This document shows, one piece after another, positions 37,546 through 48,775 of a stretch of DNA of 64,000 bases. The notes under the pieces are model-generated. The model ran no database searches, was not told where the DNA came from, and worked only from the letters and a program-made list of their open reading frames with translations. Made by a program: the position numbers and the translations under genes. The stretch is from contig JAEMBT020000002.1 in assembly GCA_018873245.2 (NCBI GenBank), forward strand, positions 3,590,001 through 3,654,000. The letters are read 5' to 3'. The stretch's first letter is position 1; every line of letters begins with the position of its first letter. Origin of the DNA: Archegozetes longisetosus (taxonomy: Eukaryota > Arthropoda > Arachnida > Sarcoptiformes > Trhypochthoniidae).

Positions 37546-38665
37546 ATGATTCAACAAATTTCATAAAATATTTAATGGCTAAAAGCTGCACACAATTTTA
37601 AAAATATATTTTATATATATCAAAAATAATTAACTATGTTTATGCATTCAAATCATAAACTTCAATAATTTTATTGAAATTTATTGCACCAATACAATTT
37701 TCAAGATTTAATGAGTATATAAAAATAAAGATTAAAGACTTAAGAAATTTTATCGACCTTGTTTAATTAAAATTTCCTCTGAGAAATTGGTCATGAATTT
37801 TTGAAGGTAAGGTATTAATCATCTTCATTCCATTTATTTCAGTATCAGAAATATCAACCAGAATCACGAAAGATTCAGATGTTTTCTGAAAGACATGCAT
37901 ACTTAATACCCAATCGATGCTACACCTTGCTTTTGGCTGGCACTAGTTCCAATCAACACTCCATCAGTCGCTAGGATTGGATTATATTCTGACACAGAAA
38001 TAGAGTATGACAATAATTTAGATTTCGAAGTTAGTAATTAAACTTGATAATCGTTCAAACATATAAATAAACCAAAACTTTCTAAAATCTAAAAACTAAT
38101 TTAACTATAAAATTAGAATAAAGTAGATAAAATAACATTGATAAATTTCTTATGTTTTTAATCTTAATTTCCATAAACATTAAATCTTGAAATTTATATT
38201 GGCGTAATAGATACAGTAAAACGTTTTCAATATTCCAAAATTGTGTGCAGCTATTTAGCCATTAAATATTTTATGAAATTTGTTGAATCATATCGTTGAA
38301 ACAATATTTGAAGTAGTTTTTTATGAGCAAAATAAGGAAAACTTGAATACTCATAACTACGCCCCAGAAGGAATTTCGAGAATCTGTTTTCATATTCTTA
38401 ACCAGTATACTTGGAAGAATATTTTAGTAAATTTTGGTGGGACTGGCTCAAATTTTTTGTGGGCGGAGCTTAGACCTGTTTGGAAGTGGGCGTCACTTGA
38501 GACTTTTGTTCGTCAAGTGATACCGATAATAAATATATAGGTATGTAATGGCTTCCCTGCTTCTACGGAAAGTAATAGCCAAACAAATCTTAATAATTAC
38601 CTATCATTTAAGGTATATTTTGTTTAAAAAAAATACAGCAAATGCCATTCCGAGTAGGAGGCAAA

Positions 38666-39687
38666 CGAGATTTTACTCATAAATTTAGAAAATAGATCTC
38701 CATCAGAGTTGAAATTAATGAAATTGATCGTAATTGTAATAAAAAAGTTAGAAACAAGTTTGACAAACCCTGGCTGTCAATTGTATAATATAATATATAA
38801 TTATTTGTTATTATTTGTGCATTAATGCATAGGTGGGGACCCCACCCTCCACCCCACTCAACACCCCTAAAAGATTTGCGATTGAGGTTTTCGGCGGTGA
38901 CAAGTGACGCGAATGGGTTCGCTTGGTTAAGCCGTGATTTCATAAGAGCAGATATTTCAGCTTCATCCCCCGTTTGGATGGCAGGGTTAAATTTATCATT
39001 TTATAAATTGAATTTTCAACTGATCTATATGTATTTTTTAACGCTGATTCCGAATATGAAATTCAAATCTTTTTATATCGAATACTTTTCGAGATATTCG
39101 ACTTTAAATATTTTATATCGAATTTTTTCACTTCAAGATTTGTTATAATGATGTATGATTTCAATGTAGAATTTAACGCTGATTACAATTATGAAACCAG
39201 TTTTCGATATCTATAATATCCTTAGAGAAAATCGAAGATTCATTTTAAACTTTTATTTTAAGGACATCTAGCGGATAAACTATAAGCTATACAGAGGTGG
39301 GCCCATTGACAATTTTGATCAGGATGATGACCTCGATTAAAATATATCATGAGATCCCGGGTGTATGGATAGCCAGAATCCATAAACTTATTTTCATCGT
39401 TCTTTCTCGGAAGCGCACTTCTTCCAGTCAAAGCCTCCGATTGATTTAATTAAATCTGAAATCTGTGTTAAATCTAATTTTTCTATGGATTATATTGAAT
39501 TTAAATCTTATATTAAAGATAATGAAGATGTTTTAAAAGTAGTTAAATTTAATTATAAACACAAATAAATAAGATTTCGTGTTATTTTAATGAAAGTTGT
39601 TTAAAGATTACCCAGAAAATTATCAAATATTTTACATTAATATCCAGGTTTCCTAGTTTACCGCCTGGTCAGTCTATGTGTAAATGG
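38666..39687. other. non-coding stretch
   Basis: No gene is seen. A C-rich patch (38835-38870, CCCCACCCTCCACCCC) and short open frames on both strands look like repeat DNA rather than coding sequence. Confidence 0.35.
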
Positions 39688-40383
39688 GAAACGTTAACTC
39701 AAATTTCGATTTAGTCAACTTTTTGAGGTGTAGAAGTCATTTTGATAATAATTGACCAAAAATTTTCATTAAGTCATCGTATTTATTGATTTTTCAGTGA
39801 TACAGATATTCATTAATTCAAAGGATTTTAATTAGTATTCAATCGACGGTTTTGATACTCATTCAAAAATTCTTTCACATAGAATGCGACACTCGAAGGC
39901 AACGCTAATATGATCTTCATTCGAATAATTAGCCAAAAATGTTTATAAGATTCTAATAAGTAGTGAAAATGTTTGGACATTTAATATAATTCAGAACAGA
40001 ATTTCTAAAAATCAAAATCTCTTAAGAATAACATTGAATTAAATATAGTAGAGGTAACACAATATTAATTTAGGTAGAGTATTATAGGAATGCGATACAT
40101 TCCTGTTATGGCTTTAAAAACATAAATCTAATTCTTGTTTTAAAGGAAATTATCTAAATGAATCTGAAAAATAGTAATTTTTGTAAATTGTGAACAATAT
40201 TTTAAATAAAAGTTAAATTTTACATTAATTCGAGAGAAAGATTAAATATTCATATAATTCAATAGTTATTATATGGTGATATAACAATTCAATATATATG
40301 GATAATGAAATAATTAGACCCTCAGTCAATAGACTCTTGTAATTAATTAATGAAAATTATTCCAACAGAGTAGAATTTGGTTT

Positions 40384-40964
40384 GTTGAGTGAATCCTGAC
40401 TAATGAGTGTGAAAGGGTTCCCGATGCCTATCCCAAGGGTGATACATCATTGGATTCATTTCGTCGAGTTGAACATTTTGATACCACACTTAACCACTTC
40501 CAACCCGAACCTGACCAATTCCAGCCACCCAGACCTAACCCCCTTGAAAATGAATAAACCTGGTTTACCAAGTTGTAACCCAAACCAAACATGATTTGAA
40601 CTAAGTTTAATACATTAGATCGCTTCGCGCACCTTCGCATTTTCCCTTAGTTTATATAAGACTTGTTTGTGTTATGACTCTTTAAATTCAAATTTATCCA
40701 TTACGAGGCACTAAACCAAATAAAGATGGATATCTCGACAACTACATATGATAATTGATCAAGTAAAGTATCGAAATGCTCAGTTCGATATCTTGAGCCC
40801 AATGTTATATCACCCAAAAAAATCAACTACTCCCGTCGTGATTTGGCCAGAAGAGGTCGAATGTGGCATCAAAATTTTCAGTTCGATAAATTGAATCTAA
40901 TGATTAATCACACCTGGGGCTAGAGGGCTTGGAACCCCTTAGACCCATTACCCTGGATTGATCC
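40384..40964. mobile_element. non-coding TIR (foldback) element inserted into the last exon of ionotropic receptor copy 1
   Basis: The duplicate at about 48810 reads GAATTTGATTTCTTGA with no insertion. Here the site is split by about 580 bp. The ends form imperfect inverted repeats of about 90-100 bp: GAATCCTGACTAATGAG and GGGTTCCCGATGCC on the left pair with CAATCCAGGGTAATGGG and GGGGTTCCAAGCC from the right on the minus strand. A diverged 5-bp duplication (GGTTT/GATTT) may flank it. A related fragment lies at about 53217-53310. Confidence 0.75.
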
Positions 40965-43266
40965 GATTTCTTGATTTTATTATGCGTGACCGCACAACCA
41001 AATAACATTTCACTAGATTCTTTTTTATTACTGAACGTAATTCTATGATGAAAACCAGAATAGCAATAGTCATGCCAATATACCAAACATAGAACGCTGC
41101 TCTCATACAGTGTAACGAGAATGATGTATTGTCATATTCACTTTTCTCAGCTTTCTCATAAGTTGACAAAAAGTACTTTTTACGAAATCTTTTTGTCTCT
41201 TTCGTCCATTTGTCATATAAACCAGTTTCAATCGTTCGGATAATCCTATTCACACAATGCAATAAGAATTATTGTTTAAAATTTGAGTTTTCTATCAATT
41301 TCTATTTATGCCAAAATGATGTACTGTAGTATTTTAAAATTCTAGTTATGTGTTTGCAATAGCTGTATAAGTCAGTATCGAATGTATGTTTACTAAGAAA
41401 AAATTGTAATGAGCACACATTTCACTTATTATGGAAAGCAAAGTCGAACAAATGTGGTGAACAAAACTATATGTTGATCTGTTTTAAACTTCGAATGAGT
41501 CACCCGAAAGGGAGTTGGAAGTACGATAGTGATAGCGATTTAATACTAGTTTACTCCAAATGTTTTGTAATAGGCCATCCTAGCGCGCGTATCTGAAAGT
41601 AACGCCGTGGGCATTAACCGGGAGGGAGAGTAGATCAATTGACAATGGAAACCATCTACCTAATCTCTAATGTCTGCTTTAAATTATAGGTACTGCCCAG
41701 GAATTTCTTACAATGATGGCGTATCGGTTTTTAAGAGAAAACTATTTCTGTGTCCTCTATATAAATTTTTTAAAAGTGATTAAAATACTTTATTACGTCT
41801 ATCAACAAGGTTTTTGCTTAATTATTCTTAAGAAATTGTCAAAACGCTCATTCTTCAATATTTTAGAAGTAAAAATTCATATCCCCTCTTAGCCATCATC
41901 TTTTTGAAAATTCTGCTTTGATTCTACTCTTCATAAGCATTTATATCATACCTATATTGTCTGGTAGGTGATTAGACCAGATGAATATATAAATCTGATT
42001 TAGCTCAAGTATATTTAGCTCTACTTTGCAAATGAAGTAGGCGCTTTAAAAATTAAAATTTTTCTTAGTAAACGGGATTTTGAGACACTATATAGAAATT
42101 TAAATTAGCATCTTCACAACTCACGTTTTGTTTAGATCCTTTGCAATTGTTTCATTGAATGACTTTGATAAAAACACAAAATAAGGAGCTATTCCTCCAC
42201 CGTACTTAGAAATATGCAAATTTCTTAATTCATCCAAATCTCCACCAATTTCATCGATCCATTCCGGAATTGCATCCAACTCATGTTTAGAAGCCGACAT
42301 CACGGTTTTTCTTTTCAATGTAAGCTTTAAAGTCTTTTTGACTACTTCCGGATCCGAGAAGTCCACTTCATTGATTCTGTGTGAAAATTGTCGAGCCATT
42401 TCGTTTTCATTCTTGTAGTTTTTTGCGAAATTACTAATATATGAATTATACATCGATGTTGTGATAGTTAAATCCTTCTTCTCGTAGAGCTGTTCCCACG
42501 TATCGATAACGCCGTCAGGTGTACTGAGAATGAAATTGGCGTGAAAAATACCCGAATATCCTACAATTAATACGACACCAAATAATAACCACAGACTTAG
42601 AATGAATCTATTGAGTGAAGATGGTGACAAATTGGGTGTCGTTCTCGAGATGAACGAATGAAAGTATTCCCAAAACAACATAAATTTTGACAGCGATTTG
42701 TTAATTAGAGCTGAGAGCAAAGCTATCATAAACAATGTTAAAAATATTGCTATCCAGACTTTAGCTTCAAACCCATATAGATATAGAGAATCTTCGCGAT
42801 TAGCTTTACTATTTCGCGATGCAAAATATCCTTCCTCGATTATACCTACCGATCGGCTAAACTTGTAAGGAAATTTACCCAAATATGATTGCAACAATTC
42901 TACAGACGATAGTGTAATAGGAGCTAAAACCATCGAGTTATTTGTTTCTAAAATCTTTTCATGGACTTCTACGAGAGCCTTTTGCTCTATTCTGCTCAAA
43001 CTGTGAAATGATTGAATTTATTGTAAATACCATTAAATTGAGTAATAATTTACTCTTTAATACTCAGTTTTATACCTATAATCATAACTTTTTGAAATTT
43101 CTTGTAGTACTTTGATTAAAGGTCCACAAACCAGTTTTGGGTTCTTATAGACAAAGGGTGACATCCAAATATCTCTGAATGTTATGGTTCTTTCAGGATC
43201 AATAGTCTTATTTAAACCAAAATTTATGACTTCGCCTTCTCTTATATTCACACAAATATCAGTCAT
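40948..43266 (-). CDS. divergent ionotropic receptor (IR family), copy 1, open reading frame intact
   Basis: Exons, in 5' to 3' order: 43076-43266, 42125-43000 and 40948-41245. All phases match, giving 454 aa. The order of parts is that of an ionotropic glutamate-type receptor without the large N-terminal domain: ligand-binding S1 (FRDIWMSPFVYKN, GPLIKVLQEIS), first membrane helix (VWIAIFLTLFMIALLSALI), pore region and third helix (RFILSLWLLFGVVLIVGYSG, then IFHANFI), S2 (PDGVIDTWEQLYEKKDL), and a last helix (YVWYIGMTIAILVFIIEL) in the final exon. Such receptors act as ligand-gated cation channels in chemosensory neurons. The start ATG at 43266 has an in-frame stop 15 nt upstream, and an upstream signal-peptide exon may be missing. 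The last residues after KSRN (RINPG and the TAA) come from an inserted element. Confidence 0.82.
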
Positions 43267-44107
43267 GTTTTCGATTCTGTTTCACGTCTTCTTAAGATCG
43301 TAAATCTTACTGGAATATATATAATGGTTTATGTTGTCAATTGAAATTCTTTGTCATAGCACTTGATGACCCAGTTATTTGGAAAAGTATTTTGAAATTA
43401 GTTCATAAATTTTTAAATAGTCTATCAAATAAGGCATTGATGAAAAAGCTGTCAATTGAAATAGAACGCTAGAATTGACCATATCGGAGACTTACACCTA
43501 ATATTTTGTTTTAATATTGGGGGTTACCATAGCGTTTGATAGTTGTTTTTTTAGGAATATTTCGAAATTTTTTCGACCATGCTTTTATCATATATTTCGT
43601 CTGATGTCTGTCTTTCTATTGATTTTTTGATTACTTTAGAGACATGAACACCATATCTCTATTTCTATGTTGTCGTTATAAGTACAGAATATTTAATGAA
43701 AATATTTGCGAAAAGAATAGTCTTTTAATAGAACATTAAAAATTTGAAGTAATTAGCTTTTAAGCTAAAAACTCAAGCATTACAATAAGAAATCGGTTGC
43801 GTTTTTGTCACTTACTCTTTTGGTAATTTAGTTAACAACATTCATTCAAGATTAATGAACGCTCACTATACTGTAGCATTCTTCACAGGTTCAAATTCAA
43901 TGTTCAGGCTTAAGCTCTGAAACTTCTGAGGCTAAGGTTCAAAATTTGAATGAGACTCAGTTTTCTGAACCTCGGATTCTGCATAAACTTGCAAATAGCA
44001 ATATTTATCAATAAGATAAAAGTAAAAATTATTTTTATAGCAATTATTTTAGGTATTTTAACTGTAAAATTAATTCAAAATCTATATAATAGTTACATCT
44101 ATAACAA

Positions 44108-44644
44108 TGATCCGTGTCAACGATGGAGAATTATGCTTATTTGTTTTCATACCCCTGATCTGCGTCCAACGCCAACACGAGTCAGTTATATCTATCAAAA
44201 GCTATAGTCTTATTTAAGGTTACAACTGTAGTAAAGCTTAGAAAAATATTGAAAATATCCAAGAATTAGCTATAATTTACAGAACAAAATTATGATGTAG
44301 AAATTAGATTATCTCCATAATGATTGACGCTTCAAAGATATAGTTGAATAATCATAATTTCATATTTCATAATTTTCTATAATTTTATTAATAATTTGGA
44401 ACATGTATATCTTATTCAAAAATATTTCTGTATATTTAGCATTATTATGAAGATAATATAGGAAGCTAATAAACTATGCCTATTGTGATATGTTTTTATT
44501 GACTCAGGTTTTCCATTCTCAATAATGAATCATTTTCTGCTCTACAATTATGAAGTTTCACCATTTCAAGCATTTTATAAATATTTTATTGCTCATAGTT
44601 TAAGATAAAAACTAACTGTTGGCTTAGTAGACAGTGTGTTAGCA
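44108..44644. other. spacer between receptor unit 1 and the innexin gene
   Basis: This AT-rich spacer between the duplication unit and the innexin start codon should hold the innexin promoter. No core promoter is clear. The open frame at 43950-44207 (+) spans the duplication border and is not credible. Confidence 0.4.
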
Positions 44645-45869
44645 ATGGGTCAAAAAAGTATCGATAAATTATTGGGTGGTTTATCGGGACTTATTAAAGT
44701 CAAATTTATAGTAACCGACAACTTTATTTTTCGACTTCACACTAAATTCACTGTTGCATTGCTTTTAGTATTCAGTATTTTAATCACTGCCCGACAGTAC
44801 ATTGGTGATCCTATTGATTGTATTGCACCTAAAAATGCTTTTCCTCAACAATTGTTGGACACTTTCTGTTGGATTCACGGTACTTTCAGTTTAGTTGACG
44901 ACTGGCATAAGGAAGTGGGACAAGAAGTACCTTATCCTGGAGTTTCAAAATCTATTAAAACATCTGAGAAAATATACCATAAATATTATCAATGGGTGTG
45001 CTTTGTACTATTTTTCCAGGCAGTATTATTTTACGCGCCTCACTTTTATTGGAAAACTTGTGAAAAGTCGCGACTCAAGTCAATTCTACTCGATTTAGAT
45101 CAACCCCTAATGGTTGAAGACAAAAGACGTGCAAACATCAAAATGTTGGTCAACTATTTGAAAGTGAATCTCCATAACCATCAAATGTTTGCACTACAAT
45201 ATTATTTGGCTGAAATGTATCTTTTAGTTAACGTGTTGTTTCAGATGTTTTTAATGGACTTATTTTTAGGCGGAGAGTTTACGTCTTATGGATGGAAAGT
45301 ATGAATTTTCATTATATATCAAATCAATCTATAAATTAGAATTTGTTTGTTTTCAATCAAAGGTAATGCAATTCACAGAATGGGATTCATCCGTGCGTTT
45401 TGATCCAATGATAAAAGTATTTCCACGAATGACTAAATGCAATTTTTACAATTATGGACCTTCTGGTGATGTGCAACTTTACGATGCGATATGTATTTTA
45501 CCGATTAATATAATTAATGAGAAGATTTATATTATTTTGTGGTTTTGGTTGTATTTTTTGCAAATGTTCACTTGTTTATTATTGATATACCGAATATTGA
45601 TTTTGATCTTTCCCACTATGAGATACTATTTGTTGAGATATAGGGCTAATCGTTGTAAACCCGAACACATCGAAACAGTTGTTTCTAAAAGTTCAATCGG
45701 TGATTGGTTTGTATTAAGTTTACTTCAGAAAAATATGGATCAAATCAATTTCAGTCACACGATTGCACTCTTTGCTACATCTCTTAAAGATGAAAATCAA
45801 GACATGAAACTTATATCAGATAAATTCGATATAATCGAAGACAATATCTTTTCGACATCTAATGTTTGA
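44645..45869 (+). CDS. innexin (invertebrate gap-junction protein)
   Basis: Two exons, 44645-45298 and 45363-45869, separated by a 64-nt intron (GGAAA|GTATGA ... CAAAG|GTAATG, phase 0), give 386 aa. Four membrane helices fit the family: about residues 34-52 (TVALLLVFSILITA), 115-132 after the innexin signature YYQWV (114-118), about 190-210 (LLVNVLFQMFLMDLFL), and about 285-305 (IILWFWLYFLQMFTCLLLIY). The first extracellular loop has the paired cysteines of DCIAP and FCWI. The second has KCNFYNYG and AICILPINIINEKIY, close to the family consensus CVLPINLFNEKI. The start was taken at MGQKSIDK rather than an upstream GTG. Innexins form intercellular channels or hemichannels. The gene sits between the two receptor duplication units but is not itself duplicated. 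Confidence 0.95.
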
Positions 45870-46927
45870 GAAACTAATTTATATATATTTTTATCTATAT
45901 ACACTGGTGTACAAAAGTACACCAAATAACAAATAATTTAAACAATAACTATAAAACTAATAAAAAACTAAAATCATTATCAGGAATTTTGATAATAGAT
46001 TCTTAAGGATTCTGTATGTCTGGACTTGGTGTGACAGCGAACTAGACAGATGAAGTTTAGCATCTTTTATATTTTACTTTAAAATAATTTAATTATTAAT
46101 TATTTTATAATAACTAATACATTTCACACATTTATACATTCTTAAGCTTTTATACATATTTGTTTACAACGTATCCGCAATTATTTATATTTCTAAATGA
46201 AATTCTTAAGTATTTTCGCTGGTGATATTTCATTGGTCTTTAGTCCGTAATTTCCTAGGCGATTCACTGATTTCAAGATTTCTTTCCGTTAACTGAATGA
46301 CTTGTCCTAGGCTAAAACTTAAGTGGGCCACCGTTAGGGGTCGTCGATAGGCAATAGTATACTTGTTTTGGACAAACTCCTTTTTTGTAGAGAACCAAAA
46401 TTTCAACGCCTTATGGTCAACCTGTTATAATATATCTCAGGCAAAACTTAGGGAATTACACTGAAATGTACCGATAATGTCGGAGTTTTGACTGGTCATT
46501 TATCATTTTGGCGTTAACATTTTAGTTCTCTACGAAAAATTTTGATAGTATTTATTATTTAGTCAATCTTCATATTTTTAATTAACTCCTGAAATTATCT
46601 AAAAAGTATATTCTTTGATTGAATTTGTTTTTGGTCGTGATCTCAAATTTAATTAGTATATCAAAATTGTCACATTATATTATTACTTTATCGAAAGTTC
46701 AACAATAGGAAAATAACTTCGAGTATCAAGTTGTTTGATGTTAGAATATCATGAAAATTGCTCCAAACTTGTTGGTACTCTTTTTATGGTTCATTAAATA
46801 TGAAGGATAAGTAATACAATAAAACAGATGAGTGAATTCCCCTCAACTAACCTTAATCTATCTTGACATAGCATAAATCAACTTCCAAATATTTTATAAC
46901 AGTTATATCTAACATTTTAGTTGCGAA
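45870..46927. other. 3' flank of innexin with repeat fragments
   Basis: At 45902 a Tc1-like terminal repeat (CACTGGTGTACAAAAGTA) follows a TA dinucleotide, the same end as the element at 63336. About 45925-46045 is repeated in inverted orientation at about 63015-63130. At 46387-46545 an inverted pair (GTAGAGAACCAAAATTTCAA and its partner GGCGTTAACATTTTAGTTCT) makes a hairpin-like element of about 160 bp. No gene is seen. Confidence 0.5.
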
Positions 46928-47354
46928 ATGGGAAACGTTAACTCAAATTTCGATTTATTATCATTTTTTCGAAGCGTAGAAGTCATTATGATAATAATTA
47001 GTCAAAAATTTTCATTAAGCCATCGTATTTATTGATTTTTCAAAGATACAAGAATTCTTTAATTAAAAGGATTTTATTAGTATTCAACGAACGGTTTTGA
47101 TACTCATTCTAAAATTCTTTCACATAGAATACGATACTCGAAGGTATCGCTAATATGATCTTCATTCTAATAATTAGACAAAAATGTTTATAAGATTCTT
47201 ATAAGTAGTGAAAATGTTTGAAACGTTAGTATAACTCAGAATTTCTAAACATCAAAATCTCTGAAGAATTACATTGAATTGAATATTAGTAGAGGTAACC
47301 CAATATTAAATTCTTATAAAGTATTATAGGAACGCGATAGATTTTTGTTATGGC

Positions 47355-47804
47355 TCGAAGGAATTGTGTTTAGAATCACTTAAAGGGAAAGATGGGGTCG
47401 AAAAATCGCGGGAAATTTCATGGGCGAATCTGCGCTTATTATGCATAGAACTCAAGGACTAAAAAAAAATACCCCACTATTCCATTCATATATCGTGTTG
47501 TATCCAAGTCATAACATTTGACATCGCAGTTAACCCTTTTCTTATTGGATTCATCCAAATTGCATTGAAATATATTACAAAAAAAGTTAGGTGAACAGAA
47601 AGGTGGGGTACGACACCAGACTTCGTTTTACTTATTTATTTCTAGAATTTTAATTATAAGTAATATTAAAATGACAATTATGTAGTTTTTTTAAGAAATA
47701 GTTTGTGATAGAATATAGAATTATTTAGATTTTTTGCATTTATGGTTTGTTTTTGACAGAATTTCAAAATATTGTTAGAACAAATAAGACCCCACAGTTC
47801 CTTC
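47355..47804. mobile_element. 450-bp non-coding TIR element
   Basis: This segment interrupts sequence that is continuous in unit 1 near 40110. Its ends are inverted: CGAAGGAATTGTG on the left and CGAAGGAACTGTGGGG from the right on the minus strand. There is no transposase coding. No clear target duplication was identified. Confidence 0.6.
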
Positions 47805-47990
47805 GAAGGGTTAAAAGCAAACTTAATTTGTATTTTAAAGGAGATTAACTAAATAAATCTGAAAAATAGTAACTACGCAAATCGTGAACAATATTTTAGA
47901 TAAAAATTAACTTTTACATGAATTCGAGAGAAAGATTAAATATTCATATGATTCAACAGTTGTTATATGGTGATATAAGAGTTCAATATA

Positions 47991-48723
47991 CACACAATTT
48001 CAAAACTAACTGGGACACTTTAAATTGATATAACTTTCCAACCGATTGACCGAATTAAGTCAAATTTTTTGCAAAATAACCAGTAAACATATAGAATTTA
48101 TTTGCATCAGGAACCATTATAATATATTGTAAAATAAAAATTTTATTAAAGGAAATATCAAAATCTATAATAAATTTTTCATATCTTATATAAATGAACA
48201 TTTGCACCTTTAATTTAATAAAGTTATCATTATATTAATTAATTAGACGTAATTTAATCAAAGGGTTAGTCAAAAGCCAAAACCCACTCATCACTTCAAA
48301 TGAGCAACTGTTGGAAGTACTCAATCATGTGTACGAACAAATGCGAGATGTTTCTTGGCGTCAATATTTCATCAATTTGATTGACTCAATGCCCCGTCGA
48401 TTGCAAACAGTGATTGATTCTAATGGAAGTTATACACGATATTAATTGATATTAATTTATAATTTCATGAATTTGATTTATTTTCACACATGCTTTGTTA
48501 AAAGTATTTTATTTTATAAGTCTATCCATTAATTATCTAAACAAATATGATTTTCTCGTTTTTCTTTTATAACTTTTTGTTTATTGAGATATTTAAATGA
48601 TTTCTTTTGTAATAAAATTGTATATGTTTCTGGATTATTTTGAAAAAAATGTCATTAAAATTGCTCTACTCATTATAGAGTTATAAACATTTAAAGTGTC
48701 CCAGTTAGTTTTGAAATTGTATG
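47991..48723 (+). mobile_element. Tc1/mariner-family element, internally deleted, flanked by TA
   Basis: Perfect or near-perfect terminal inverted repeats of about 35 bp (ACAATTTCAAAACTAACTGG, then GACACTTTAAAT) sit at both ends, each next to a TA. Unit 1 of the duplication lacks the insert at about 40300. Inside, on +, about 48246-48445 encodes the C-terminus of a Tc1-type transposase ending WRQYFINLIDSMPRRLQTVI, then DSNGSYTRY and a stop. This matches the family end LIDSMPRR.Q.VI...G..T.Y. The catalytic core is missing, so the copy is non-autonomous. Confidence 0.88.
48246..48445 (+). pseudogene. Tc1-type transposase, C-terminal fragment
   Basis: An open stretch reads NLIKGLVKSQNPLITSNEQ and on to LIDSMPRRLQTVI and GSYTRY, then TAA at 48443-48445. 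It corresponds to the last 60-70 residues of Tc1 transposases. The catalytic DDE residues lie upstream of this part and are absent, so it cannot work as a transposase. Confidence 0.8.
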
Positions 48724-48775
48724 TATATAAATAATGAAATAATTAAACGCCCAGTTAATAGACTTTTGTAATTAA

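Larger units (their letters stand above)
36220..38665. mobile_element. large foldback element with two nested insertions in its left arm
   Basis: The right arm (about 38225-38665) is the reverse complement of a left arm split into three blocks: about 36235-36300, 36727-37020 and 37546-37600. The pieces removed are a TIR element (36301-36726) and an LTR-like insertion (37021-37545). The arms share recognisable words such as GGGCGGAG, TCACTTGACGAAC and AATATTCTTCCAAG on opposite strands, with roughly 85-90 percent similarity by eye. There is no transposase. The element is an inverted-repeat type of unknown superfamily. Confidence 0.75.
39688..44107. repeat. unit 1 of a tandem duplication containing an ionotropic receptor gene
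   Basis: This segment matches 46928-52876 in the same orientation. Shared left border words are GGGAAACGTTAACTCAAATT (39686 and 46929). The right border shares CTATATAATAGTTACATCTA (about 44083 and 52850). The match includes the receptor exons, their introns and the flanks. Unit 2 is about 1.5 kb longer because of insertions. Confidence 0.9.

Noticed and set aside
38677-39148. Overlapping open frames on both strands
   Set aside because: They lie in C-rich repeat-like DNA, do not resemble proteins and have no splice structure.
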